This document shows positions 46,073 to 56,785 of a stretch of DNA of 64,000 nt, piece by piece (positions within the stretch are counted from its first letter, which is position 1; each line of letters begins with the position of its first letter). Made by a program: the position numbers and the translations under genes. The notes under the pieces are model-generated. The model made no database searches, was not told the DNA's origin, and saw nothing but the letters and a program-made list of their open reading frames with translations. Source of the stretch: Vagococcus lutrae (GTDB lineage: Bacteria; Bacillota; Bacilli; Lactobacillales; Vagococcaceae); the NCBI RefSeq assembly GCF_003987555.1, contig NZ_NGJW01000001.1, positions 280,185 through 344,184 of the forward strand. The letters are read 5' to 3'.

Positions 46073-46741
46073 TTAATAACCAGTGCTTTCTTTCGCTGCT
46101 CCCGTCACGATGGCGATACCTGCACTTGCCCCAATACGAGTGGCGCCTGCTTCCACCATTGCATCAACATCTGCTTTAGAATGGATACCACCAGATGCTT
46201 TAACTTCTGCTTTATCGCCTACTGTTTCTTTCATTAACTTCACATCCTCAGGTTTTGCTCCTGCTGTTGAGAACCCAGTAGATGTTTTAACAAAATCTGC
46301 CCCTGCTTCGACAGCTAATTGACATGCTTTAACTTTTTCCTCATCTGTTAATAACGCTGTTTCAATAATCACTTTGACAAGCGTTTTACCAGCTGCTGCA
46401 TCCACTACTGCTTTAATATCTTCCAGAACCGTTTGTTCATCGCCACTCTTCAAAGCACCTACGTTAATAACCATATCCACTTCATTAGCGCCATCTTCAA
46501 TCGCTTGTTTCGTTTCCGCCGCTTTAACAGCTGAACTGTTAGCGCCTAAAGGGAAACCAATAACGGTACATACTTTAACATCAGATTCAGCTAATTCTTT
46601 CGCTGCTAAAGATACCCAGTATGGGTTAATACACACTGAGAAAAAGCCATATTCTTTTGCTTCCTCGATTAATTTTAAAATATCCTCTTTTGTTGTGTTT
46701 GCTTTAAGTGCCGTATGGTCAATTAGTTTTGCTACGTTCAT
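46073..46741 (-). CDS. deoC: deoxyribose-phosphate aldolase
   Basis: The 222-aa protein carries the Schiff-base lysine K152 in DFVKTSTGF and the proton-relay Lys in VKASGGI near residue 182, both in family context. It splits 2-deoxyribose 5-phosphate into acetaldehyde and glyceraldehyde 3-phosphate, the last step of deoxynucleoside catabolism. It follows the DeoR-type regulator gene by 86 nt in the same direction. Nucleoside phosphorylase and transporter genes are not in the window. Confidence 0.96.
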   Translation of the reverse strand: MNVAKLIDHTALKANTTKEDILKLIEEAKEYGFFSVCINPYWVSLAAKELAESDVKVCTVIGFPLGANSSAVKAAETKQAIEDGANEVDMVINVGALKSGDEQTVLEDIKAVVDAAAGKTLVKVIIETALLTDEEKVKACQLAVEAGADFVKTSTGFSTAGAKPEDVKLMKETVGDKAEVKASGGIHSKADVDAMVEAGATRIGASAGIAIVTGAAKESTGY

Positions 46742-46827
46742 TTTATAACATCCTCTCTATTTGTTCTGTTGTCTTTAGTATACGCTACCAAAGAACATTT
46801 GTAAAACGTTACATGAAATTAATTTCA

Positions 46828-47760
46828 TTAAATCAATGAAGCGGCAGTCGTATGGTCGATAATTAATACATTACAGTATCGACCACGTAAGGCACCTAGT
46901 ATCGCTTCTCGTTTTTTTATTCCGCCTGCAATCAACACTGACTGGGAGGTATCTCGTAAAGCATCTAATGATATGCCAATCGTGCGTTCATTTAATTCTG
47001 GATTTGCAATACTTCCAGATTCATTAAAAAATCGTGAACAAATATCCCCCACTGCATGTGTTTGTAGTCCTTTTTTTTCCGAGTCTGTCAAATAATTTAG
47101 TCGAAAAAGGAGAGCCTCATCGCGTACCGTTCCAACTGTATAAAGTGCTACGTCCACTTTTTTTCCCATTTGAATTGTTTCTTTTATAAAACGGTCTTCT
47201 TCAACTAATTGTTTAACCTCTTTTTTTTCAAAAATAACTGGAAGTGGCAATGGAATTCCTTCTGTATGAAATGCTTTGCTAAACAAATGTAACGTTTCAT
47301 GAGCATGCGTTTCCACTTGATGATGACTCGCTCCGCCTTTCAACTGTACGACTTTAACATTTTTTACAGTTTGTGGGGGCAATTGTTGAGCAATTTCATA
47401 CATCGTCTTACCCCAGCTTACACCAATAATTTGATTATCTTGAACATTTTTCGTTAACCATTCAGCCGTTGCTTCACTTAATTGGTGACGAATCACATCG
47501 TCTCGCTGGCTAATCGCTGGGACAATCACAACTTCTCTTAAACCATAACGTTCTTTTAACGCATGGCTCAATAGTTGAGCGTCATTAAATGGATCTGCAA
47601 TCGTAATTTTAACAAACCCTCTATCTTTAGCATGCTGTAACAAACGTGAAACGGTCGGTCGTGAAAGAGCTAGAGCGATTGCGATTTCTTGTTGACTTTG
47701 TTCTAATTGGTAATATCGCTTGGCTACTTCAACACTCAAGCGGTCTCTTTCTATATCCAT
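46828..47760 (-). CDS. deoR: SorC/DeoR-type sugar-binding transcriptional regulator of deoC
   Basis: The 310-aa protein has an N-terminal helix-turn-helix (QSQQEIAIALALSRPTVSRLL, about residues 18-38) and a SorC-type sugar-phosphate-binding domain, the layout of B. subtilis DeoR. That repressor responds to deoxyribose 5-phosphate. Adjacency to deoC supports the name. The ATG at 47760 follows AGGAAGGGG; the upstream GTG codon is less well placed. Confidence 0.85.
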   Translation of the reverse strand: MDIERDRLSVEVAKRYYQLEQSQQEIAIALALSRPTVSRLLQHAKDRGFVKITIADPFNDAQLLSHALKERYGLREVVIVPAISQRDDVIRHQLSEATAEWLTKNVQDNQIIGVSWGKTMYEIAQQLPPQTVKNVKVVQLKGGASHHQVETHAHETLHLFSKAFHTEGIPLPLPVIFEKKEVKQLVEEDRFIKETIQMGKKVDVALYTVGTVRDEALLFRLNYLTDSEKKGLQTHAVGDICSRFFNESGSIANPELNERTIGISLDALRDTSQSVLIAGGIKKREAILGALRGRYCNVLIIDHTTAASLI

Positions 47761-47824
47761 CACGTTCCCCTTCCTTTCTTCATAATCGTATTATCTCAAA
47801 TATCAAGGTTCACGACAAGCATAC

Positions 47825-47855
47825 AAAAAAGACTATCTTTTTCAAGATAGTCTTT
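47825..47855 (-). terminator. terminator of ahpCF
   Basis: AAAGACTATCTT/AAGATAGTCTTT stem with a 4-nt loop and a T run on the minus strand. Confidence 0.86.
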
Positions 47856-47860
47856 CAGCA

Positions 47861-49396
47861 CTATATATCACGAATCATATAATCAAAGGCGCCTAATGCG
47901 GCTGTGGCACCTGCTCCCATTGAAATGATGATTTGTTTATAAATACTGTCGGTACAGTCGCCACCGGCAAAGACGCCAGGAATACTTGTTGCACCACGTG
48001 AATCAACGATAATCTCACCGCGGTCGGTTAAATCAAGTGTCCCCTTTAACCATTCGGTATTTGGCATTAAGCCTATTAAAATAAAGACACCTTCAACATC
48101 CAGTGTGACTTCCTCCGCTGTTTCACGATGAATATACGTTAACCCTTCAACTTTTTGATTCCCCGTAATTTCTTTCGTTTGTGCGTTTGTTACAACGGTC
48201 ACGTTCGGTAAAGAATACAAGCGTTTTTGTAAGACCTCATCGGCTTTTAATTCTGGTAAAAATTCTAATACTGTCACATGTTTGACAACCCCAGCCAAGT
48301 CAATCGCTGCTTCAATACCTGAGTTACCGCCACCTATAACCGCTATTTCTTTGCCAGCAAATAATGGGCCATCACAATGAGGGCAGTAGGCAATTCCTTT
48401 GTTTTTAAACTCTTTTTCACCCGGTACTCCAATACTGCGCCAACGTGCACCCGTGCTAATAATCGCTGTTTTACTCTTTAAAACAGCGCCGTTTTCTAAC
48501 GTCACTTCTACTAACTCATTTTTCTCAAGTTTCGTCGCGCGCTGTGTTTTCATAATGTCTACTGGGTATTCACGAATATGGGATTCGACTTGAGCCATTA
48601 ATTTCGGTCCTTCTGTATACGGTGTACCGATAAAGTTTTCAATCCCTAATGTTTCTAGGACTTGTCCTCCAATATTTTCTGCGACAATCCCTGTTTTTAT
48701 ACCTTTACGTGCCGCATAAATCGCTGCACTAGCACCTGCTGGTCCACCACCCACAACAAGAACATCAAACGGCTCTTTATCCGCAAAGTCTTCAGCCGTT
48801 GGAGCGCTGCCTAATTTGGCTAGTAAATCTTCCATTGTCATTCGCCCACTAGCAAATTCTTCGCCATTTAAGAAAACGGTAGGCACGGCCATCACTTGTT
48901 TAGCTTCCACTTCAGACTGATACATACCGCCTTCAATCATCGTATGGGTAATATTAGGATTTAGAACACTCATCGTATTGAGTGCTTGCACGACATCCGG
49001 ACAGTTGTGACAACTCAAACTCACATAAGTTTCAAAAGCAAGCGGGCCTTCTAATTCTTTAATTTGAGCAATAACAGCTTCTTCCAGTTTAGGAGCGCGT
49101 CCACTCACTTGTAAAAGAGCTAAGACAAAGGAAGAAAATTCATGTCCTAGTGGTAACCCGGCAAAGACAACACCTGAAGCAGGCTGTTCTTTAGACGAGA
49201 TTTCAAAACTAGGCGTACGAGCTAACGTTGCTTTTTCAAGTGAAAGACGTGAACTCATCGCGACAATTTCTTCTAAAAAGTCTAATACTTTCTTTGATTC
49301 TTCCGTCTCATCGACACTTACTGTAAAAACTAAGTCACTTTCTAATAATGCTAAATATTGATTGAGTTGTTGCTTGATAGTTGCATCTAACGCCAT
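47861..49396 (-). CDS. ahpF: alkyl hydroperoxide reductase subunit F
   Basis: The 511-aa protein has the AhpF order: an N-terminal double thioredoxin fold with the C129-H-N-C132 centre (same numbering as E. coli), an FAD domain starting VLVVGGGPAGASAA near residue 209, and an NADH domain with the redox centre CPHCDG. It passes electrons from NADH through its disulfides to AhpC for peroxide reduction. It follows ahpC by 12 nt and has a GGAGG ribosome site. Confidence 0.96.
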   Translation of the reverse strand: MALDATIKQQLNQYLALLESDLVFTVSVDETEESKKVLDFLEEIVAMSSRLSLEKATLARTPSFEISSKEQPASGVVFAGLPLGHEFSSFVLALLQVSGRAPKLEEAVIAQIKELEGPLAFETYVSLSCHNCPDVVQALNTMSVLNPNITHTMIEGGMYQSEVEAKQVMAVPTVFLNGEEFASGRMTMEDLLAKLGSAPTAEDFADKEPFDVLVVGGGPAGASAAIYAARKGIKTGIVAENIGGQVLETLGIENFIGTPYTEGPKLMAQVESHIREYPVDIMKTQRATKLEKNELVEVTLENGAVLKSKTAIISTGARWRSIGVPGEKEFKNKGIAYCPHCDGPLFAGKEIAVIGGGNSGIEAAIDLAGVVKHVTVLEFLPELKADEVLQKRLYSLPNVTVVTNAQTKEITGNQKVEGLTYIHRETAEEVTLDVEGVFILIGLMPNTEWLKGTLDLTDRGEIIVDSRGATSIPGVFAGGDCTDSIYKQIIISMGAGATAALGAFDYMIRDI

Positions 49397-49408
49397 GGTG
49401 ACGCCTCC

Positions 49409-49972
49409 TTATATTTTACCTACTAAATCTAAGCTTGGTGTTAGTGTTTCTTCGCCTTCTTTCCATTTAGCTGGGCAGACTTCACCTGGATTTTTACGGA
49501 TATATTTCGCTGCTTTTAATTTATCGACTAAAATGCTAGCGTCACGTCCGATACCATCTGAGTTAATCTCTACTGTTTGAACGACACCATCTGGATCGAT
49601 AATAAACGTACCACGTTGAGCCAATCCTTGTTCTTCATCTAACACATCAAATTGACGTGAAATAGTATGAGATGGGTCTCCGATCATAATATATTCAATA
49701 TTTTTAATCGCATCTGAATGATCATGCCATGCTTTATGAACAAAATGTGTGTCAGTTGAAACAGAGTAAACTTCTGCCCCTAATTCTTTTAATGTAGCAT
49801 ATTGATCTTGTAAGTCATTTAACTCTGTTGGGCAAACAAATGAAAAGTCTGCTGGATAAAAACAAACCACACTCCATTGACCTTTAAAATCTTCTGACGA
49901 TACATCTATAAACTCACCATTTTGAAACGCTTTTGCTTCAAATGCTTCTATTTCTTTTCCAATTAATGACAT
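49409..49972 (-). CDS. ahpC: alkyl hydroperoxide reductase subunit C (peroxiredoxin)
   Basis: The 187-aa typical 2-Cys peroxiredoxin has the peroxidatic Cys C47 (FVCPTE) and a resolving Cys in EVCPAKW near residue 166. It reduces hydrogen peroxide and alkyl hydroperoxides with electrons from AhpF. First gene of ahpCF, behind a promoter with a perfect PerR box, so it should be induced by peroxide. AGGAGG lies 8-9 nt before the ATG. Confidence 0.97.
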   Translation of the reverse strand: MSLIGKEIEAFEAKAFQNGEFIDVSSEDFKGQWSVVCFYPADFSFVCPTELNDLQDQYATLKELGAEVYSVSTDTHFVHKAWHDHSDAIKNIEYIMIGDPSHTISRQFDVLDEEQGLAQRGTFIIDPDGVVQTVEINSDGIGRDASILVDKLKAAKYIRKNPGEVCPAKWKEGEETLTPSLDLVGKI

Positions 49973-49996
49973 CTGACATTCCTCCTAAAATAATTT

Positions 49997-50020
49997 AAGA
50001 AATTAAACGCGTAATTTCTT
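49997..50020 (-). other. inverted repeat in the ahpC leader
   Basis: AAGAAATTA/TAATTTCTT arms with a 6-nt loop lie between the -10 box and the ribosome site, so the ahpC mRNA leader can form a hairpin. Function unknown. Confidence 0.35.
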
Positions 50021-50031
50021 TTACGTCTTTT

Positions 50032-50060
50032 AGTATGCCTTAAGGGAAAAAAGATGTCAA
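50032..50060 (-). promoter_or_regulatory. promoter of ahpCF
   Basis: On the minus strand TTGACA (50060-50055) and CATACT (50037-50032) are 17 nt apart. Confidence 0.72.
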
Positions 50061-50066
50061 GCTTAA

Positions 50067-50081
50067 TTATAATAATTATAA
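50067..50081. promoter_or_regulatory. PerR box
   Basis: TTATAATAATTATAA matches the PerR consensus TTATAATNATTATAA at every position. It lies 6 nt upstream of the -35 box of ahpC. perR itself is not in the window. Confidence 0.88.
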
Positions 50082-50180
50082 AGTGAAAACAATGATAAAG
50101 ACCTATATATCAATAAGTAAAACTGTTTAAATTATTTTTTTCTCACTTATGTTTAAAAATCTCATTTAATTGATGCCACA

Positions 50181-50208
50181 AAAAAAGCTCTCTGACGAGA
50201 GCTTTTTT
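50181..50208 (-). terminator. terminator of the glp operon
   Basis: GCTCTC/GAGAGC stem, 4-nt loop, flanked by six A and six T, directly after the glpK stop. Confidence 0.85.
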
Positions 50209-50210
50209 GT

Positions 50211-51731
<1,521 letters not shown>

Positions 51732-51754
51732 TTAATGATTATTTTCTAATATAT

Positions 51755-52546
51755 TTAAGCTGCTTGGTCACTGCTTTTTGTCACAAAGACTAATGCTCCT
51801 ACGATAACTATAAAGACGATTAATCCGACAACAGAATGAGAAGCATAAACACTGTCATAGAAGTAAGCCCCTGCAATCCCTCCAACGATTGGCCCGACAA
51901 CTGGAATCCAAGCGTATCCCCAGTCAGAATCTCCTTTACCAGCAATCGGTAAAATCGCATGAGCAATACGAGGTCCTAAGTCACGAGCTGGATTAATGGC
52001 ATATCCTGTTGGTCCACCTAAAGATAAACCAATTGCTAAAATCAATAACCCAACGACAATCGGATTAAAGCCTGAAGAAAGTTCATTCGCACCGATAGAA
52101 AGAAGACCAAATGTTAGCATAAATGTTCCAATAATTTCTGTAATAAAGTTAGCCGTATAATTGCGGTCTGCTGGTCCTGTTGCAAATATGCCTAATTTAT
52201 CTCCTTGACTTTCTGTTAATTTCCAATGGTTACTATAAACTAAGTAGACAAGTACTGCACCCAACATAGCACCAATCATCTGACCAGCAATATAAGCAGG
52301 TACCTCTGCCCATGGAAATGCGCCAATCATAGCAAATGCCAATGTCACTGCTGGGTTCAAGTGTGCATCACTCGCTCCTGCTACGACATAAACACCTAAG
52401 GTAACACCTAGTGCCCAAGCGATGGTAATGCCAACCCATCCCATATTAAACGACTTACTCTTAATTAAGAGATTTCCCGCTACGACACCACTACCAAACA
52501 CAATCAAAACCATTGTTCCAATCAATTCTGCATAAAATCCTGTCAT
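51755..52546 (-). CDS. glpF: glycerol uptake facilitator (aquaglyceroporin)
   Basis: The 263-aa membrane protein has six helices and two NPA half-helices (NPAVTL near residue 65 and NPARDLGPR near 188). The Asp following the second NPAR is the mark of glycerol-conducting aquaporins. It lets glycerol diffuse in and is placed between glpD and glpK, with 17 and 44 nt gaps. Confidence 0.94.
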   Translation of the reverse strand: MTGFYAELIGTMVLIVFGSGVVAGNLLIKSKSFNMGWVGITIAWALGVTLGVYVVAGASDAHLNPAVTLAFAMIGAFPWAEVPAYIAGQMIGAMLGAVLVYLVYSNHWKLTESQGDKLGIFATGPADRNYTANFITEIIGTFMLTFGLLSIGANELSSGFNPIVVGLLILAIGLSLGGPTGYAINPARDLGPRIAHAILPIAGKGDSDWGYAWIPVVGPIVGGIAGAYFYDSVYASHSVVGLIVFIVIVGALVFVTKSSDQAA

Positions 52547-52563
52547 TACTGCTCGCCCCTTTT

Positions 52564-54219
52564 CTATGTAAAGTTTATGTGTTGCTTAATTTCTGTTTCT
52601 GTTTCTTCAATCATCTGTTCTTGATATTCTTCTGACCAATCATAGTAACTCGCCATTTCATTAATGACATCTTGATAAATTTCTTCACAACGTGCCATAT
52701 TAAAGAGCATATAACTACTACGACGTAGCAAGAAGTCAATCGGGTGAATCGTCATCTCATGTTCCAAACCATATTGCAACATAGCGGCTTCAATACGTGG
52801 TAACCGTGTTTCTTGATTTTGATCGAGATAATTATAAACAGCCGTCACGTTACTACCATAACGTTGAACGAGTTTGTCCGCTTCTTCTGCAGTTAACCCA
52901 TATTCACTAACTCCCAGCTCAATATGACGTGCTTTAAATTCTGCAAAACCGTCACCGCCACCAACGTCACCACCTGATAACGTAAGATGTTTAGTCGCAC
53001 ATGGTACATACGTGTAACCTTCGTTTTGAGATAGGTCTTTTAATACTTTATCGACAATTTCTTCAGCCATTTTACGATAACCAGTCAATTTCCCCCCTGC
53101 GATAGAATAAAGGCCAGTTTCTGAATGGAATATTTCATCTTTACGTGAGATTTCAGATGGGCTTTTTCCTTCTTCATGTATCAATGGTCTTACACCGGAC
53201 CAAGAAGATTCGATATCAGCTAGCGTCAACGGTTCAATATCAAAAACTTGATTGACAGCATTTAAAATATAAGTGACATCTTCCATCGTCACACCTGGTT
53301 CACGCTGATCTTTATCATAGAAAGTATCAGTCGTCCCAACGTAAACTTTTTCTTCACGTGGAATAGCAAACATCATCCGTTTATCTTTAAACGGTGTATC
53401 AAAATACATGGCATTTTTAAGAGGGAAGCGCTTTCCGTCAAACACTAAGTGAACGCCTTTCGTTAAATGTAAGTATTTCCCTTTTTTAGAGTTATCCATT
53501 TCACGAATATTATCTACCCATGGACCTGCTGCATTGACAACACGTTTGGCGTAAATCGGGTATTCAACTTTATTCACTAAATCTAATGCTCTGACACCAA
53601 TTACTTGACCTGTTTCATGACTGTATAATAATTTCGTTACTTTTGTATAGTTTGCAACGTGTGCTCCCAATTCTGAAGCTTTCTTAATTGTTTCGAGTGT
53701 TAAGCGACTATCATCCGTACGATATTCGACGTACACACCCGTTCCTTTTAAGCCCTCTGCTCGAATAAGTGGTTCACGTTTCAATGATTCTTCTTTGTTT
53801 AGCATAAATTTTCTTTCAGAACGTTTGACACGTGCTAGAAAGTCATACATATCTAACCCAATAGCGGTTGTTAACGGACCAAATGTACCGCCTTTATAAA
53901 AAGGAAGAACCATTTTTAAAGGTGTTGTAATTTGTGGGGCATTTTCATAAACTACCGCACGTTCCTGTCCGACTTCCGCAACCGTTTTCACTTCAAACTG
54001 TTGTAAATAACGTAAGCCACCGTGTACTAGTTTCGTCGAACGACTTGACGTTCCAGAACTGAAATCACGCATCTCAACCATTCCCATATCCAAGCCGCGC
54101 GTGACACCATCTAGAACTATACCAGCTCCTGTAATACCACCACCAATCACTAAAATATCTAACTCTTTTTCTGACATTTTTTTCAAGTTATTCACTCGAG
54201 TTTCTTCAGAAAATATCAT
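52564..54219 (-). CDS. glpD: FAD-dependent glycerol-3-phosphate dehydrogenase/oxidase, GlpD type
   Basis: The 551-aa protein has an FAD-binding LVIGGGITGAGIVLDGVTRG near residue 23 and SSRSTKLVHGGLRYL, and oxidises glycerol 3-phosphate to dihydroxyacetone phosphate. It lacks the roughly 50-residue internal insertion of the 609-aa H2O2-forming GlpO oxidases of enterococci and streptococci and is closer in length and sequence to B. subtilis GlpD. The electron acceptor (oxygen or menaquinone) cannot be settled from sequence. The ATG at 54219 follows GAGGTGA; the in-frame GTG upstream overlaps that ribosome site. Confidence 0.92.
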   Translation of the reverse strand: MIFSEETRVNNLKKMSEKELDILVIGGGITGAGIVLDGVTRGLDMGMVEMRDFSSGTSSRSTKLVHGGLRYLQQFEVKTVAEVGQERAVVYENAPQITTPLKMVLPFYKGGTFGPLTTAIGLDMYDFLARVKRSERKFMLNKEESLKREPLIRAEGLKGTGVYVEYRTDDSRLTLETIKKASELGAHVANYTKVTKLLYSHETGQVIGVRALDLVNKVEYPIYAKRVVNAAGPWVDNIREMDNSKKGKYLHLTKGVHLVFDGKRFPLKNAMYFDTPFKDKRMMFAIPREEKVYVGTTDTFYDKDQREPGVTMEDVTYILNAVNQVFDIEPLTLADIESSWSGVRPLIHEEGKSPSEISRKDEIFHSETGLYSIAGGKLTGYRKMAEEIVDKVLKDLSQNEGYTYVPCATKHLTLSGGDVGGGDGFAEFKARHIELGVSEYGLTAEEADKLVQRYGSNVTAVYNYLDQNQETRLPRIEAAMLQYGLEHEMTIHPIDFLLRRSSYMLFNMARCEEIYQDVINEMASYYDWSEEYQEQMIEETETEIKQHINFT

Positions 54220-54296
54220 ACGACTCACCTCTCTAAATCATTCTTTTTTACCTTTCAATTAGATACATTTATTATCCATAATTAAAAGATAATTTT

Positions 54297-54325
54297 ATTA
54301 TACCCCTATTTAATATGTTTGTACA
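54297..54325 (-). promoter_or_regulatory. promoter of glpD-glpF-glpK
   Basis: On the minus strand TGTACA (54325-54320) and a perfect TATAAT (54302-54297) are 17 nt apart. Confidence 0.65.
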
Positions 54326-54375
54326 GTAAAACATCACAAAGAATTAAACCGATTAAAAATCGTGAATCAACAAAC

Positions 54376-54396
54376 TTGTAAGCGATATCCTTACAA
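54376..54396. promoter_or_regulatory. cre-like palindrome upstream of glpD
   Basis: TTGTAAG and CTTACAA arms flank a 7-nt centre. Within it TGTAAGCGATATCC (54377-54390) fits the cre core TGWNANCGNTNWCA except for its last base. It lies about 50 nt upstream of the -35 box; control by CcpA is plausible. Confidence 0.5.
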
Positions 54397-54519
54397 TAGA
54401 TTGTGAAAAAACAACCAATCCTTTTATACTCTTCATTTATCCCATTTTAAAAGAAAAAATTATTTTATTTCATCACTTTTTTATCATGTTTTTTATAAGG
54501 TGTTTAATAAAAGATAACA

Positions 54520-54554
54520 AAAAAGAAGAAGCACACAAACTGAGCTTCTTCTTT
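54520..54554 (-). terminator. terminator of the thiolase gene
   Basis: AAAGAAGAAGC/GCTTCTTCTTT stem, 11-nt loop, T-rich on the minus strand. Confidence 0.75.
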
Positions 54555-54592
54555 ATATATATTTTCGAAAAATGACTATACCATTTTACTGT

Positions 54593-55807
54593 TTAGTCAG
54601 AAAATTCCGTATTTTTTACTACCATAGCAATTCCCATACCACCACCGATACAAAGGGAAGCAACGCCATATTTCGCGTTCTTTTCTCTTAGAATATGAAT
54701 TAATGTCACTAAAATACGACTACCCGATGCCCCAATTGGATGTCCAAGTGCAATAGCCCCACCTTTGATATTCGTTTTTTCCAGCAAACTTTCTTCTGAT
54801 ACCGCATGTTGTGTGCTTAATTCTTTTAACACCGCAATGCTTTGTGAAGAAAAAGCTTCATTTATTTCTAAATAATCAATATCTGACAGTGAGAGTTTCG
54901 CCATTGCAAGAGCTGACTCAATCGCTTTGACCGGTCCTAGTCCCATACGTAGCGGATCGACACCACTTTGACCAATTCCGATGATTTCTACTAATGGTGT
55001 AAGTTGCTCTTGCTCTACCACACTATCCGATGCTAAAACGACTGCGCTTGCACCGTCATTAATCCCAGAAGCATTTCCAGCTGTCACATTTCCATCGTTT
55101 TTAAATGCCGGTCGAAGGCGTGCTAGCTTTTCTAAAGAGGTTTTTCGATTGGGATACTCGTCTTCTGAAAACCATTCTTCTTTTCCTCTAACGGATACTT
55201 TTACTGGAGCAATTTCGCGAACAAAAGCCTTGTCATCCACAGCAGCAATCGCTTTTTGCTGAGAATGAAACGCATAGTTATCCTGTTCTTCACGACTAAT
55301 GACAAACTCTTCAGCTAATTGTTCTGCAGTAAGCCCCATGTGATAATGATAATGACTATCAATTAAGCCATCGAAAATAAGACTATCAATCAAGCTGCGC
55401 TCGCCCATTTTCAAGCCACTGCGTGTTTCTTTAGGCAATAAGTAAGGGGCCTGACTCATCGACTCCATTCCCCCTGCCACGATAATCTTTGCTAATCCCG
55501 CTTGTATCTGCGCATAGCCATTTATCATCGCCTTCATGCCACTGCCACACACCATATTGACACTATGTGCCACTACTGAATCTGGAAGTCCTGCACCTAG
55601 ACTAGCTTGTCTGGCTGGTCCTTGTCCCTGACCTGCACTTAAAACATGTCCCATTATCACTTCATCGACTTGATGACCCGTAACTTTAGCACTTTCAAGC
55701 GCCGCTTGAATAGCCACACTTCCTAACTCACTGGCTGATTTATTTTTTAAACTCCCCATAAAAGAACCTATGGGCGTTCTCTTTGCCCCAACTACATAAA
55801 CTTTCAT
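54593..55807 (-). CDS. acetyl-CoA C-acetyltransferase (thiolase)
   Basis: The 404-aa protein has the thiolase active-site Cys C87 (NMVCGSGMKA), the GHPIGASG His region and the second catalytic Cys in SLCIGGGMG. It condenses two acetyl-CoA to acetoacetyl-CoA or runs in reverse. Enterococci usually carry this activity fused to HMG-CoA reductase as MvaE; here it is a stand-alone gene. Mevalonate or fatty acid genes are not adjacent, so the pathway is not decided. Confidence 0.92.
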   Translation of the reverse strand: MKVYVVGAKRTPIGSFMGSLKNKSASELGSVAIQAALESAKVTGHQVDEVIMGHVLSAGQGQGPARQASLGAGLPDSVVAHSVNMVCGSGMKAMINGYAQIQAGLAKIIVAGGMESMSQAPYLLPKETRSGLKMGERSLIDSLIFDGLIDSHYHYHMGLTAEQLAEEFVISREEQDNYAFHSQQKAIAAVDDKAFVREIAPVKVSVRGKEEWFSEDEYPNRKTSLEKLARLRPAFKNDGNVTAGNASGINDGASAVVLASDSVVEQEQLTPLVEIIGIGQSGVDPLRMGLGPVKAIESALAMAKLSLSDIDYLEINEAFSSQSIAVLKELSTQHAVSEESLLEKTNIKGGAIALGHPIGASGSRILVTLIHILREKNAKYGVASLCIGGGMGIAMVVKNTEFSD

Positions 55808-55917
55808 CGTCGTTTCATCCTTTCGCGTTCGGATTCGATAATCGTTTATATTTTAACTGAAAAAACAACAGAATACTATTCTGTCACACACAATTAAAGA
55901 GTTATTTAACAATTATC

Positions 55918-55931
55918 TGACAAGATTGTAA
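55918..55931 (+). promoter_or_regulatory. BceR-like binding site
   Basis: TGACA-AGAT-TGTAA matches the published BceR-type consensus TNACA-N4-TGTAA exactly. It lies 44 nt upstream of the -10 (TATACT, 55976-55981) of the ABC transporter operon. Confidence 0.55.
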
Positions 55932-56011
55932 GGATAAATCGCCATTCTCTCTCTCAGTTACGACTTAAAATAAGGTATACTGAACATATGAATCATGAAA
56001 AAGGAGCGAGT

Positions 56012-56785
56012 ATGATGCTATTAGAATTAAAAGATGTCTCAAAAGTCTATCACGGTGCCGTTCCTGTGGAGGCCCTTAAAAAAATTGACTTGCGCGTCGA
56101 TAGTGGCGAATTTGTCAGTATTATGGGGCCTTCTGGAAGCGGAAAGACAACCTTATTAAACTTAATTGCCACATTAGATACCCCTTCAAGAGGAGAACTA
56201 TTAATAGCCAATCAACAACCTCATCGCTTATCAAAAGATAAGCTTGCAGCCTTTAGACGCCAAGAATTAGGCATCGTTTTTCAGCAATTTAACTTATTAA
56301 AAACACTGACCGTTATTGAAAATATCATGTTACCACTCACATTAGATGGTATTGCTCCTACCGAGTGTCTAACACAAGCCCATAAAATCATGATTGAACT
56401 CGATATCAGTCACTTGGCAAATAAACGTATTTATGAAATATCTGGCGGAGAAGCGCAACGCGTAGCAATCGGACGGGCGCTGATTCATCAGCCACAGTTA
56501 CTCCTCGCTGACGAACCAACCGGGAATTTAGACTCAAAAGCGGCGATGCACGTCATGCAGTTATTTGAAAAACTTAATCAAGAAAAACAAATTACCACCT
56601 TGATGGTGACGCATGATCCTGTTTCAGCTAGTTATTCCAAACGCGTCATTTTTATTAAAGACGGACAATTTTATAATGAACTTTATTGCGGCGACAACCG
56701 TGAGGCTTTTTATCAGAAAATACTAGATGTATTGAGTCATCTGGGAGGGAAACATCATGACATTCAGACAACTCATTTTTCGTAA
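56012..56785 (+). CDS. ABC transporter ATP-binding protein, BceA-like
   Basis: The 257-aa ATPase has GPSGSGKTT (about residue 38), the ISGGEAQR signature, ADEPTGNLDS Walker B and the MacB/BceA-type insertion. It pairs with the large FtsX-like permease whose gene overlaps its end by 29 nt. Such pairs sense and remove cell-wall antibiotics such as bacitracin. The ATG at 56012 follows AAAGGAGCG; the ATG at 55988 lacks a ribosome site and lies just downstream of the -10. Confidence 0.88.
   Translation: MMLLELKDVSKVYHGAVPVEALKKIDLRVDSGEFVSIMGPSGSGKTTLLNLIATLDTPSRGELLIANQQPHRLSKDKLAAFRRQELGIVFQQFNLLKTLTVIENIMLPLTLDGIAPTECLTQAHKIMIELDISHLANKRIYEISGGEAQRVAIGRALIHQPQLLLADEPTGNLDSKAAMHVMQLFEKLNQEKQITTLMVTHDPVSASYSKRVIFIKDGQFYNELYCGDNREAFYQKILDVLSHLGGKHHDIQTTHFS

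Larger units (their letters stand above)
54229..54592. other. intergenic region between the glp operon and the thiolase gene
   Basis: About 360 nt. From left to right it holds the glpD leader, promoter and cre-like palindrome, then AT-rich sequence, then the thiolase terminator. I see no small ORF, RNA gene or GlpP-type antiterminator in the glpD leader. Confidence 0.6.
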
